Assembly (NCBI RefSeq): GCF_900005615.1
Contig: NZ_LN832559.1
Span: forward strand, 2,619,001-2,683,000
Source: Paracoccus aminovorans
GTDB lineage: Bacteria > Pseudomonadota > Alphaproteobacteria > Rhodobacterales > Rhodobacteraceae
DNA length: 64,000 bases
Reading direction: 5' to 3'
Positions 46,558 through 57,981 of the stretch are shown in pieces. A program made the position numbers and the translations under genes. The stretch's first letter is position 1, and every line of letters begins with the position of its first letter. The notes under the pieces were generated by a model. It saw nothing but the letters and a program-made list of their open reading frames with translations, was not told the origin of the DNA and did no database searches.

Positions 46558-47150
46558 GCCAGGGTCACTCCTGCCTTGCGCATGGCGTCGCGGGCGGCCT
46601 CGCGCGAGCCGTTCAGGTCGATGGCGCGGGTGGCGCCCTCGATCACCGTCGCGGCGAAACCCAGACGCGCGGCATCCATCGCCGACCAGGCGACGCAGAA
46701 ATCCTGCGCCAGGCCGACGAAGGTCAGGTCGCTCAGCCCACGCTCGCGCAGGTATCCGGCCAGGCCGGTGGGCGTGCGGCGGTCGTTCTCGTAAAAGGCG
46801 GAATAGCTGTCGATCTGCGGCCGGAAGCCCTTGCGGATCACCAGATCGGCGCAATCGACGGCCAGCGCCGGGTGGAACCCCGCCCCCACCGAGCCGATCA
46901 CGCAATGCGCCGGCCACAGCACCTGCGGACCATAGGCCATCTCGACCACCGAAAACGGCGCCGCGCCGGGATGGTTGTCGGCAAAGCTGGCGTGATCCTG
47001 CGAATGCCAGTCCTGGGTCAGCACCACCGCGTCGTAATCGGCCATCAGGTCGTTGATCGGCGCGACGATCTCGTCCCCGCCGGCGACGGCAAGCCGTCCG
47101 CCGGGGCAGAAATCCAGCTGCATGTCGATGACGATCAGGGCTTTTGCCAT
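46554..47150 (-). CDS. pncA: nicotinamidase
   Basis: PncA hydrolyses nicotinamide to nicotinate. The 198-residue protein shows the catalytic triad: Asp9 in [12 protein letters not shown], Lys in LVIRKGFRP and Cys in [12 protein letters not shown], plus metal-binding [10 protein letters not shown]. First gene of pncA-pncB. Confidence 0.95.
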   Translation of the reverse strand: MAKALIVIDMQLDFCPGGRLAVAGGDEIVAPINDLMADYDAVVLTQDWHSQDHASFADNHPGAAPFSVVEMAYGPQVLWPAHCVIGSVGAGFHPALAVDCADLVIRKGFRPQIDSYSAFYENDRRTPTGLAGYLRERGLSDLTFVGLAQDFCVAWSAMDAARLGFAATVIEGATRAIDLNGSREAARDAMRKAGVTLA

Positions 47151-47252
47151 CGGGGCCCCCTTTGGTTCTTCCCTGAAAACTGGTAGGCGCAGGCGGCGAG
47201 GGCGTCAATGCGGCAACTTGAATGCGCGCCCCGGCAGCGCTATGGCCGGGCC

Positions 47253-48149
47253 ATGCTGATCGTCGCCGCGCTTTACCATTTCACCCGCTTTTCCGACCCC
47301 GCCGCGCTGAAGGCGCCGCTGGCCCGATGCGCCTGCACGAACGGGGTCCGCGGCACCTTGCTGCTGGCGCCCGAAGGCATCAACGGCACCATCGCCGGCA
47401 CCCGCGCCGGCATCGAAGCGGTGCTGGCGCATATCCGCGCCCTGCCCGGCTGCGCGGCGCTGGAGTGGAAGGAAAGCACCGCCGAGACCATGCCCTTCGG
47501 CCGCATGAAGGTGCGGCTGAAGCGGGAAATCGTCACCATGGGCCAGCCCGAGGTCGATCCGGTGGCCGCGGTCGGGCGCTATGTCGAGGCGCGGGACTGG
47601 AACGCGCTGATCGCCGCCCCGGACGTGGCGGTGATCGACACCCGCAACGATTACGAGGTCGAGATCGGCAGCTTCGCCGGCGCCATCGATCCCGGGACCC
47701 GCAGCTTTCGCGATTTTCCCGGCTGGTGGCGCGAGAACCGCGACCGCTTTGCCGGCAAGCGCATCGCCATGTTCTGCACCGGCGGCATCCGCTGCGAGAA
47801 ATCCACGAATTTCCTGCTGGGCGAAGGCGTGCCCGAGGTGTTCCACCTCAAGGGTGGCATTCTGAAATACCTGGAAGAGGTGCCCGAGACCGACAGCCTG
47901 TGGCGCGGCGAATGTTTCGTCTTCGACAAGCGCGTCAGCCTGGGCCACGGGCTGCGGCAGGGCCGCCATGCATTGTGCCATGCCTGCCGCCGACCGCTGG
48001 CGCCCGAGGACCGCGCCCGCCCGGAGTATGAGGAAGGCGTATCCTGCCACCGCTGTGCCGACGACTATTCCGAGGCCGACCGCAGCCGATTCCGCACCCG
48101 CCAGCGCCAGGCCGAGCGCGGCGAGTGTTTCGGCGAGCCCCGCGACTGA
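47253..48149 (+). CDS. trhO: tRNA uridine(34) hydroxylase, rhodanese-type
   Basis: TrhO (formerly UPF0176/YceA) oxygenates U34 of certain tRNAs during cmo5U formation. The 298-residue protein has an amino-terminal acylphosphatase-like domain ([14 protein letters not shown]), a rhodanese domain with the paired-cysteine loop [11 protein letters not shown] (C175 and C181) and a carboxy-terminal four-cysteine segment. ATG 47253 gives the family start [10 protein letters not shown]; an upstream frame extension looks non-coding. Diverges from pncA. Confidence 0.92.
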   Translation: MLIVAALYHFTRFSDPAALKAPLARCACTNGVRGTLLLAPEGINGTIAGTRAGIEAVLAHIRALPGCAALEWKESTAETMPFGRMKVRLKREIVTMGQPEVDPVAAVGRYVEARDWNALIAAPDVAVIDTRNDYEVEIGSFAGAIDPGTRSFRDFPGWWRENRDRFAGKRIAMFCTGGIRCEKSTNFLLGEGVPEVFHLKGGILKYLEEVPETDSLWRGECFVFDKRVSLGHGLRQGRHALCHACRRPLAPEDRARPEYEEGVSCHRCADDYSEADRSRFRTRQRQAERGECFGEPRD

Positions 48150-48408
48150 CGCTCGGGAGTCATTTGGACATATCCGGCAACGCTTTGAAAATAAAAAAAT
48201 TACCCGGATCACGCCTGCTCAAATCCGCTTGATCGGCTAAGCCTTTCATCCTGCACCTTTTCCCGCCACGCGCCTGGGTGCGGGTCTCACCGACTGACAC
48301 TTGTCCGTGCTGCGGGGCCGCGACAGCTTCCATCCGGCGGGCATGGTGCTAGGCATGAAGGCCGAGTGATCTGGGCCGCACCGGCCCGCAAGAAATGGAG
48401 AACTCACC

Positions 48409-49008
48409 ATGAAAGCAATTGGTTATGCCGCCCTTGCCTCGCTGATCGCGGGCGGGGCCTATGCCGGGGGCTATGTCGCCCCGGTGGTCGAGCAGCCCGT
48501 GATCACCCCGGTCGAGACGGTCGCTCCGTCTGTCGGCACCTGGGACGGCTTCTATGCCGGTCTGCAATACGGCAAGGGCACCGGCGATTTGGGCAACCGC
48601 GGCGCGCTGGCGGACTTCGGCGACTTCGACGCCTATGGTCTGCACGCCGGCTATCAGAAGGGCTTCGGCAAGTTCGTGCTGGGCGGCGAGCTGGACTATA
48701 ACAAGGTCTCGCCCGACGAGGTTTACAGCGACGGCGACCTGACGCGGCTGCGGCTGCGGGCCGGCTATGACGCGGGCCGGTTCCTGCCCTATGTCACGCT
48801 GGGCGCGGCCAAGCTGGACACCGACGAATTCTCGGACACCGGCCTGACCTATGGCCTGGGCGTGGACTACAAGGTGGCCGAGCATTTCACCGTCGGCGCG
48901 GAATATACCCGCAACGACTTCAAGGACGTGCTGCACGACAGCCTGGGCGTGGACGGCAACGACCTCGACATGAACATGGTGCAGGTCCGCGCCTCCTACA
49001 AGTTCTGA
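48409..49008 (+). CDS. outer-membrane beta-barrel protein (OMP_b-brl family)
   Basis: A 199-residue exported protein. A signal peptide (ending GGAYAG, about residue 20) precedes a small eight-strand-type barrel with alternating hydrophobic strands (WDGFYAGLQYGKGTGDLG, FVLGGELDYNKV, LTYGLGVDYKVAEHFTVGAE) and the carboxy-terminal MVQVRASYKF ending in phenylalanine, typical for outer-membrane insertion. GGAG lies eight bases before the ATG. Function unknown; possibly a structural or adhesion-related barrel. Confidence 0.88.
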   Translation: MKAIGYAALASLIAGGAYAGGYVAPVVEQPVITPVETVAPSVGTWDGFYAGLQYGKGTGDLGNRGALADFGDFDAYGLHAGYQKGFGKFVLGGELDYNKVSPDEVYSDGDLTRLRLRAGYDAGRFLPYVTLGAAKLDTDEFSDTGLTYGLGVDYKVAEHFTVGAEYTRNDFKDVLHDSLGVDGNDLDMNMVQVRASYKF

Positions 49009-49015
49009 CGCCAGG

Positions 49016-49045
49016 GGACGGGCGCGGCTTCGGCAGCGCCCGTCC
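49016..49045 (+). terminator. terminator-like hairpin after the beta-barrel gene
   Basis: Perfect ten-base stem GGACGGGCGC/GCGCCCGTCC enclosing GGCTTCGGCA, which can form a stable GC-TTCG-GC cap. It begins eight bases after the stop. No T-run follows. Confidence 0.65.
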
Positions 49046-49169
49046 TGCCCCATCGGCCCGCAAGCGCCGGGGCCGGACGCGGCAAATTACTTCAATTTGA
49101 CCGGATAGATAGCTGGCCCGCCCGCTCGACCCGCATTAGCGATCGGAAAGGTTGCAATCTGACGGGTGA

Positions 49170-50324
49170 ATGATGACGATTATCCGCAACGGCACAGCGG
49201 GCAACGACCGGATCCGGATGGAGAATCTGTTTCCCTTTTCGGAAACGATTCGCGTGAATGGCTTGGCCGGGCATGACGAGCTTGTCGGCGCATTTCTTCA
49301 TTACAACGAACTTTTCGGCGGCACCGGCAACGACACGCTCATGGGTGGCGCAAACGGCAACCTGCTGGACGGCGGGGCCGGGAACGACGTGATGGATGCG
49401 TGGCAGAGCGACAGCTTCTCGACCTTCCGGGGCGGGACCGGCAACGACTACATGCGCGGCGGCAACAGCGGCAACCTGTTCGACGGCGGTACTGGCAACG
49501 ACACCATGATCGGTGGCAACGGCGCGGACATCTATGTCGTGGATTCGCTTCTGGACAGAATCCAGGAAACATATGTGCCGTATTTCGACAACGACCCCAA
49601 CCCCGCCGATCAGGTGAACAGTTCGGTCAGCTGGAAGCTGGGGGCCAATCTCGAAAACCTTACGCTGCTCGGCACCGGCGCCATCAACGGCACGGGGAAC
49701 GGATTGGCCAATCTCATCATCGGCAACAGCGGCAACAACACGCTTTCAGGCGGCGCCGGCGCCGATACGCTGGAAGGCGGTCTCGGCAATGACGTGCTGG
49801 ACGGCGGTGCCGGCATCGACACCGTCCGCTTTTCGGGTGCGAACGCCGTGCGGATCAACCTGGGCAACGCCAATCCGCAGGCTACCGGCTTCGGCAACGA
49901 CAATATCCGCAATATCGAGAACGTGCTGACTGGCGCCGGCAACGACAATATCGTCGGCAATGCCGTGGCCAATGCGATCACGGCCGGAGCAGGCAATGAC
50001 GTGCTCTGGGGCATGGCGGGCAATGACCGGCTGTTCGGCCAGGCCGGCAACGACCGTCTGCGCGGCGGGCTGGGCAATGACACGCTGCACGGCGGGGCGG
50101 GCGCCGACCGCTTCATCTTCGCCGCCGGCGACGGCGCGGACCGGATCAACGATTTTACCGACGGCCAGGACCGGATCGTGATCGAATCCGGGGCCGAGCG
50201 TTTCACCGACCTGCGCATCGCCGACCTGGGCGCCGACGCCCGGATCAGCTTCGGCAATGTCACCATCACGCTGGCGAATTCCGATCACGCCCTGCTGACG
50301 GCAGAGGATTTTCTGTTTACCTGA
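49170..50324 (+). CDS. RTX calcium-binding protein
   Basis: A 384-residue protein of hemolysin-type calcium-binding repeats in three blocks: about 45-125 (GGTGNDTLMGG, GGAGNDVMDAW), about 180-215 (NNTLSGGAGADTLEGG) and about 265-320 (GAGNDVLWGMAGNDRLFG), separated by beta-rich spacers such as NLENLTLLGTGAINGTGNGLAN. No signal peptide; the carboxy terminus (ADRFIFAAGDGADRINDFTD onward) fits a type I secretion signal. The ATGATG start lacks a strong ribosome site. Confidence 0.85.
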   Translation: MMTIIRNGTAGNDRIRMENLFPFSETIRVNGLAGHDELVGAFLHYNELFGGTGNDTLMGGANGNLLDGGAGNDVMDAWQSDSFSTFRGGTGNDYMRGGNSGNLFDGGTGNDTMIGGNGADIYVVDSLLDRIQETYVPYFDNDPNPADQVNSSVSWKLGANLENLTLLGTGAINGTGNGLANLIIGNSGNNTLSGGAGADTLEGGLGNDVLDGGAGIDTVRFSGANAVRINLGNANPQATGFGNDNIRNIENVLTGAGNDNIVGNAVANAITAGAGNDVLWGMAGNDRLFGQAGNDRLRGGLGNDTLHGGAGADRFIFAAGDGADRINDFTDGQDRIVIESGAERFTDLRIADLGADARISFGNVTITLANSDHALLTAEDFLFT

Positions 50325-50331
50325 AAACGGC

Positions 50332-50355
50332 CGGGGCCGGCACCCGCCGGCCCCG
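50332..50355 (-). terminator. terminator after maeB
   Basis: Perfect ten-base stem CGGGGCCGGC/GCCGGCCCCG with loop ACCC; on the minus strand it is followed by CCGTTTTCAG. It lies between convergent maeB and the RTX gene. Confidence 0.75.
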
Positions 50356-50361
50356 ACGCGC

Positions 50362-52644
<2,283 letters not shown>

Positions 52645-52724
52645 CCGGTTCCTCCTCATGACGTGGCTATGCCATAGCGCCGGTGGACGAGGAACCGGAA
52701 GGGGGAAAATGCCTGAATCAGCCC

Positions 52725-54083
52725 CTAGGAAAACAGCGCGGCGGCGATGGCGTCGCGATGGGCAGCCAAGGCCGCCGCGGCCGCGACCACGGCGACCAGA
52801 GCGGCGACCAGATCGTGGCGGGGGTCCCAGCAGTCGTGCCGCCGGGCCAGCCAGACCGTGACCGGATAGCAGAACACCTGCGACAACGCCTGGCCGACCA
52901 GCAGCCCCGGCAGGCCGTAGAGAAAGGCACCCCCCGCGACCAGGCCGAAATAGATCGCCGCACGCGCGGACTGCATGACGAAGAAGCCGCGCGAATCCCC
53001 CGCCGCCAGGGCCGAATATTCATAGCTGATGGGGATGACCTGCAGCATCTGGATGCAGGCGATCGCGACCAGGATGCCCCCTGCGCTGGTATAGCGCGCG
53101 TCGTAGAGCAGATCGACCAGCGGCGGGCCGACCCAGGCCAGGACGATGGCGGCGAACAGCAGCAGCGCGGTCAGGCCGGCGCGGGTGCGCGCCAGGGTGC
53201 GACGATGATGCGCGCCCTCGGAGGGCGGATGCTCGCGATACATCGGGATGAACAGCCGACTGCCGATCGAGGAGCCCAGCATCGCCGGCACCGTCGCCAG
53301 GAACAGGCCGATGTTGTAGATGCCCAGCTGGTGCAGCGTCAGCACCCGGCCCAGGATGATGCGGTCGCCCTGGAACAGCAGGAAGCCGCAGATGGTGCTG
53401 AAAAAGATCCACTTGCCGAACTTCATCACCTCGGCCCGGGCCTCGGGCTCCATGCGGAAGCGGTTGCGGTGGCCGGGCAGGAACAGCCGGAACATCAGCA
53501 GCTGCGCGAAGGCACCCAGCACGTTCCCCCAGACCAAGGCCCAGACCGATTGCAGGATCAGCGCCGCGGCGACGGTGATCAGGATGCCGATCAGCTGGTT
53601 GCCGAGCTCGATCACGGTCAGCCGGCCCAGCTGCAGGTGGCGCGCGGCGCTGTCGATGCGGGTCGGCAGGAAGCCGCCCACGATCATCGAGGTGGCGGCG
53701 ACGGGGAATACCCAGCTGAACAGCGGCGCGTCGTAGAACAGCGACAGCGGCCAGGCCATGGCCATCGCGGCCAGGAAAATCAGGAAGCCGCGGATGATCT
53801 TCAGCGTCCAGATCGTGTCGAGGAAATCCGGGTCGTCGCCCCGCTTGCTCTGCATGATCGAGGGGCCGAAGCCCATGTCGCTGAACATGCTCAGCCCGAT
53901 CAGAAAGCTGGTCACCAGCGCCATCAACCCGAAGTCGTCCGGGCTGAGGATGCGGGTCAGGATCAGGTTCGAGCCCAGCCGCATGATCTGGCCCAGGCCG
54001 AAATTGGCCATGGTCCAGGCGCTGCTGCCCAGGGCACGCGAGGCAAAGGCCTTGCGCGGCGCCTGCGGGACGGTCTCGCTCAT
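52725..54083 (-). CDS. polysaccharide flippase (Wzx/MOP family)
   Basis: A 452-residue integral membrane protein with about 12-14 hydrophobic segments and the amino-terminal pattern SAWTMANFGLGQIMRLGSNLIL, LTRILSPDDFGLMALV of PST/Wzx-type flippases that move undecaprenyl-linked repeat units across the inner membrane. Its ATG overlaps the stop of the Wzz-like gene. A Wzy polymerase is not in the window. Confidence 0.88.
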   Translation of the reverse strand: MSETVPQAPRKAFASRALGSSAWTMANFGLGQIMRLGSNLILTRILSPDDFGLMALVTSFLIGLSMFSDMGFGPSIMQSKRGDDPDFLDTIWTLKIIRGFLIFLAAMAMAWPLSLFYDAPLFSWVFPVAATSMIVGGFLPTRIDSAARHLQLGRLTVIELGNQLIGILITVAAALILQSVWALVWGNVLGAFAQLLMFRLFLPGHRNRFRMEPEARAEVMKFGKWIFFSTICGFLLFQGDRIILGRVLTLHQLGIYNIGLFLATVPAMLGSSIGSRLFIPMYREHPPSEGAHHRRTLARTRAGLTALLLFAAIVLAWVGPPLVDLLYDARYTSAGGILVAIACIQMLQVIPISYEYSALAAGDSRGFFVMQSARAAIYFGLVAGGAFLYGLPGLLVGQALSQVFCYPVTVWLARRHDCWDPRHDLVAALVAVVAAAAALAAHRDAIAAALFS

Positions 54084-55588
54084 CAACCCATCCCGTCGGT
54101 GAGGGTGGAGACGACGCCGGGCGACGGCAGGCCGGGGATCCGGCCCAGCAGCCACAGCGCCACGAACAGACCCACCGTCAGCAGGACCAACAGGTAGATG
54201 TTGCGCCGCCGCCGGGCGCGCAGATCCTTTTCGGACAGGCGATAGGGCAAGGCGATCACCGGCCGGGTGCCGGTCGCCCGCGCGAACTGGTCCGTGCGGC
54301 GCAGGACCGGGTTCAGCATTTCCAGCAGAAAGGCCACGGTCAGCGCCAGCGCCAGGCTGCCGCCCACCCCCATCACCGCGCTTTTCTTGCGGTTGGACAG
54401 CGCCGGGTATTCCGGCGGCAGGGCGCGCTCCAGCAGCACAAAACGCTCGGTCTGGTCGTTCTCCATCAGCATCTGCTGGGTTTCGACCTGGGCCAGCTGG
54501 CGCGAGATCTCGTTGTAGCGGTCCTGCAGCCGACGCTGATCGCGCTGCATGGTCTCCAGCTCGCGGGTGACCTGGGGTGCGCGGGCGCGGGCCTGGTCGA
54601 TCTCGGCCCGGCGCAAGGCGAAGCCCGCCTTCTGCTGGTTCAGCTGCGCCAGCTGGGCGTCGATCAGTTCGGCCTGGCGGCGGACCACGTCCGAGGCGCC
54701 GCTGCCGCCGCCGCTGTTCAGCCGCTCGAGGTTGTCCTCGAGCCGCTTGATCTCGGGGTGGTTGGGGGCCAACGTGCGACGCGCCTGCGCCAGCTCGATC
54801 TCGGCCGAGCGGATCTGCTGCACCAGCGAGGCCGAGGGCCGCACCTCGGTCCCCGACCCGCCCGCTTCCAGCGAAAGCCGCTCGCGCTGCAGGTCCATGA
54901 GGTTGCGGTCCATCGTGGTCTCCAGCTCGGTCAGCTGGGCCAGTTCGGTCTGCAGGAAGGCCTGCGACGACGGCAGGGCGTCTTCGTTGCGGGCGCTGTA
55001 TTCGACCACCTTGCGCTCTTGGATGGCGATCTGCTCGTTCAGCCGCGCCTCTTCGCTGCGCAGGTAGTCCTGCGATTCCCGGATGCGGACCTTGCGGTTC
55101 TCGCGGTCGCGGTTGACCACGCTGTCGGCGAAGTCGTTGGCGATGGCGGCGGCCATGGCCGGCGTCTCGGCCTGCGAGGTGATGACGATTGCGGCCAACG
55201 CCAGCCGCGAATCGACCGAGACGCCGGGCGCGGTGATGCTTTCGATGCGCGTCGAATTGCGCAATGCCGCCAGCTTGTCGGTCTCGCTGAGGCCGTGGCT
55301 GTCGGCGAACAGCCCCAGCCGCTCGATCACGTCGCGCAGGTTGGCCCGCGCCATCAGCCGCTGCTCGATCAGCTGCACCCGACGCGAGGCCGGCAGCGAG
55401 CTGTCGGCGCCCTGGTCCATCACCGCCGGCATGTCGAGCTGGATCACCGCCGAGGCCTGATAGACCCGGGGCGAGGAGACGATCAGATAAAACGAAATCA
55501 GCACACCCAGGATCAGGATCGTCATCACCAGCGGCAGCCGCCGCCAGATCAGAGAGATCAGGTCCTGCAAGGATTGAATCGGTCCCAA
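54083..55588 (-). CDS. polysaccharide chain-length determinant (Wzz/GumC-like)
   Basis: A 501-residue co-polymerase with a first membrane helix (about 18-38), a large periplasmic region with extended coiled coils (about 160-390) and a second helix near 410 followed by a third hydrophobic stretch near 465-485. The Wzz domain (SSPRVYQASAVIQLD, TAPGVSVDSRLALAAIVIT) is clear. It is separate from the ATPase encoded upstream. Overlaps the flippase by one base at ATGA. Confidence 0.87.
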   Translation of the reverse strand: MGPIQSLQDLISLIWRRLPLVMTILILGVLISFYLIVSSPRVYQASAVIQLDMPAVMDQGADSSLPASRRVQLIEQRLMARANLRDVIERLGLFADSHGLSETDKLAALRNSTRIESITAPGVSVDSRLALAAIVITSQAETPAMAAAIANDFADSVVNRDRENRKVRIRESQDYLRSEEARLNEQIAIQERKVVEYSARNEDALPSSQAFLQTELAQLTELETTMDRNLMDLQRERLSLEAGGSGTEVRPSASLVQQIRSAEIELAQARRTLAPNHPEIKRLEDNLERLNSGGGSGASDVVRRQAELIDAQLAQLNQQKAGFALRRAEIDQARARAPQVTRELETMQRDQRRLQDRYNEISRQLAQVETQQMLMENDQTERFVLLERALPPEYPALSNRKKSAVMGVGGSLALALTVAFLLEMLNPVLRRTDQFARATGTRPVIALPYRLSEKDLRARRRRNIYLLVLLTVGLFVALWLLGRIPGLPSPGVVSTLTDGMG

Positions 55589-55619
55589 AATCCTGAACCC
55601 TTAGTTAAAACTCATGAAA

Positions 55620-56357
55620 TCAATCTTCTGACTTGTTCAGCACCACGCCCATCACCGGGGGCATGCCGACCAGCAGTCGCTCGGCCTCGGCCATGTCGGC
55701 GGCGGTGCCCTTGCGGCCGTCGGCGACCAGCAGCAGCGCATCGGCCAGCGGCAGCGCCGCCAGCGCGGCGTCCTCCGCCAGCAGGGCGGCGGTGTCCAGG
55801 ATCACGATCTCGGCCGGATGCAGCTCGTGCAGCCGCTGCATCGCCTGCGCCAGCGTCTCGTCCTGCAGGATCTCGGCGGCTTCGGCCTCGGGCCGTTCAG
55901 GCGCCAGCACGGCCAGGTTCGGCGCCTCGTCCACGCAGACGACCAGTTCGTCCAGCTCGGTGCCCGCGCGCAGCACCGGCACCACCGGGGCGCAGCCCGG
56001 GATGCCCAGCTGGCGCGCCACGCCCGGGTTGCCGAGGTCGAGATCGACCAGCGCCACCCGCGTATGCGGCTGCCGCGCCAGGGCGAGCGACAGGTTCACC
56101 GCGACGAAGGTGCCGCCGGCGCCGGGCGTGACCGGCACCACGGCCAGCTTGCTCCAGCCGCGGTTGCGCATCTCGTGCAGGATGCGGGTGCGCAGCAGCG
56201 AGAAACGCTGCGCGATGATCCGGGCATGTTTCGCGTCCGAGGCCGCCATCGCGGCCTCGCGCCGGACGAACCTGCTGGAGACCTTGCCGCGCCGGTCCTC
56301 GGGCGCAAGGCCTTGCTCCGGCGCCTTGTCCGGTGTCTTCTCTGTCGCGGGCTTCAA
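55620..56357 (-). CDS. CpsD/CapB-like ATPase, degenerate Walker A
   Basis: A protein of about 245 residues resembling the cytoplasmic half of bacterial tyrosine autokinases that pair with Wzz proteins. MinD/ParA-like features are present (FVAVNLSLALA, VALVDLDLGNPGVARQLG for Walker A', ADALLLVADGRKG), but the P-loop reads TPGAGGTF instead of the usual GKT/S form, so the catalytic lysine is absent, and the predicted protein has no tyrosine. The start is uncertain: TTG 56357 (AGAGG upstream) or ATG 56249. It lies 31 bases upstream of the Wzz-like gene. Confidence 0.78.
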   Translation of the reverse strand: MKPATEKTPDKAPEQGLAPEDRRGKVSSRFVRREAAMAASDAKHARIIAQRFSLLRTRILHEMRNRGWSKLAVVPVTPGAGGTFVAVNLSLALARQPHTRVALVDLDLGNPGVARQLGIPGCAPVVPVLRAGTELDELVVCVDEAPNLAVLAPERPEAEAAEILQDETLAQAMQRLHELHPAEIVILDTAALLAEDAALAALPLADALLLVADGRKGTAADMAEAERLLVGMPPVMGVVLNKSED

Positions 56358-56645
56358 ACCTGTGGCCCCTCTGCCTCTGGTGGAATGCGGCCGCCTGCAA
56401 GGGCGCCGCCTGCCGTGACTTTCATGGCAGCGGCATGGTAGCGTCCGCGCCATGAAGGCCACAACCGAAAACACGTCCGATCACGAGAATGCGCCGCATT
56501 TCGCGGGCTTGCCTGACCATTTATACAGGCCCCGCCGCGCAGCCGCCGCAGGCCCCGCGCCGGCTGCCGGGGGCCGGGGGCACCCGCGCCGCGATCCCGG
56601 CCGGCCGAATCGGCCTTTCCGCCCCGAAGCCGCGAAAGCGAAAAG

Positions 56646-57473
56646 ATGACGCCCTGCACCATCATCCTGCCGGCCCATGACGAAGCCGGCTATATCGACT
56701 CCTGCCTCGACCACCTGCTGGCCCAGGATCACGACGGCCCGGTCGCGGTGGTGGTGGTGGCCAACGGCTGCACCGACGATACCGCCGCCCGGGCCCGCGC
56801 GCAGGCGCCGCGCTTTGCCGCCCGCGGCTGGTCGCTGCGGGTCGAGGAACTGACCCAGGGCGGCAAGATCGGCGCGCTGAACCATGGCGACGCCTGCGCC
56901 GGGCCCGGCGTGCGCCTGTATCTGGACGCCGACATCCATATGGGACCGCGGCTGCTGTCCGGCATCATGCGGGCGCTGGACGGAAACGAGCCGCGCTATG
57001 CCGGCGGGCGGCTGGTCGTCGCACCGGCGCGCAGTCCGGTCTCGCGCGCCTATGCCCGGTTCTGGCAGAAGCTGCCCTTCGTCGCCCAGGGCGTCACCGG
57101 CGCCGGGCTGTTCGCGGTGAACCAGGCCGGCCGGGCGCGCTGGGGCGCCTTTCCGCAGATCATCTCGGACGACACCTTCGCCCGGCTGCAGTTTTCGGAA
57201 TCCGAGCGCTTCCTGGTGGACGAACCCTATCGATGGCCGCTGGTCGAGGGTTTTTCGCCCCTGGTGCGGGTGCGCCGGCGCCAGGACATGGGCGTGGCCG
57301 AGATCGCAAGGCTCTTTCCCGAGCTGCCGCCGCGGCAGGGCCATGTCCGGCCCAGCCGCGGTGAATTGCTGCGGCTGGCAGTCCGCGACCCCGTCGGCTT
57401 CGCCACCTATGCCGCCGTCGCGCTGGCGGTCCGGCTGGGCCGCAACCGGCAGGGCTGGGCGCGGGGCCGCTGA
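56646..57473 (+). CDS. glycosyltransferase family 2
   Basis: A 275-residue GT-A enzyme with TIILPAHDEAGYIDSCLDHL, the NGCTDDT nucleotide-sugar motif, metal-binding YLDADIHM and the carboxy-terminal catalytic stretch ISDDTFARLQF. No membrane segments in the catalytic part; the end is weakly hydrophobic. It diverges from the CpsD-like gene and probably adds one sugar in exopolysaccharide synthesis. Donor unknown. Confidence 0.86.
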   Translation: MTPCTIILPAHDEAGYIDSCLDHLLAQDHDGPVAVVVVANGCTDDTAARARAQAPRFAARGWSLRVEELTQGGKIGALNHGDACAGPGVRLYLDADIHMGPRLLSGIMRALDGNEPRYAGGRLVVAPARSPVSRAYARFWQKLPFVAQGVTGAGLFAVNQAGRARWGAFPQIISDDTFARLQFSESERFLVDEPYRWPLVEGFSPLVRVRRRQDMGVAEIARLFPELPPRQGHVRPSRGELLRLAVRDPVGFATYAAVALAVRLGRNRQGWARGR

Positions 57474-57981
57474 CCGCGCCTCGGTTTTCTACCCTCTGAT
57501 TCGGCTGCCTTTCGGTTCGCCTGCGCCCGGTCGGGATGCGCCGTCCTCCGCCGCGCCGGCGAGGGCGGATTCTGAACCGAACGGTATAGAAATCATTGCG
57601 CCTTTCGACCCGAAGGATGGATGCTGCGATGCGAACCTCGCGACCGGCTTCTATCCAGAATTGAAATAAACTGGATGTTAATTCAACCGAAAGTTGCCGA
57701 AATGGATATTCGGCGATTTCCTGAAAGAAGCCGTGCGCCTGTGAAATTCAACTTTCGGTTGTTATCAATAAACCAAGCCCTCCCTCCTGTTGCAAGCCGC
57801 TGCGCGACCAGGAAAGCCCGGCCGATCCTGACCCAACGTAACCCGCGCCGAGGCATCGAGAAAATCATCTCAACCTATTGATTATAAACGAACCTATACT
57901 TTTGGTCAGCCCGGCATTTCGATCTAGTTTTATTAAAATGCATGGCTATACTGCCGCTGTAGTGATTAGGACAGGTTTATC
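57474..57981. other. 508-base AT-richer leader upstream of the sugar transferase
   Basis: No supportable gene. GC content falls visibly toward the 3' end (TTGATTATAAACG, TTTTATTAAAATGC), suggesting promoter DNA. The motif TTTCGGTT/AACCGAAA appears at 57510, 57575 (AACCGAAC), 57686 and 57753. Two of these form an exact 13-base inverted repeat, annotated separately. Confidence 0.5.
57684..57761. promoter_or_regulatory. inverted repeat and repeated CCGAAA motifs upstream of the sugar transferase
   Basis: CAACCGAAAGTTG (57684-57696) and its exact reverse complement CAACTTTCGGTTG (57749-57761) are 52 bases apart; between them GCCGAA-N7-TTCGGC (57696-57714) forms a second dyad. Candidate regulator-binding array or RNA structure; the binding protein is unknown. 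Confidence 0.45.
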
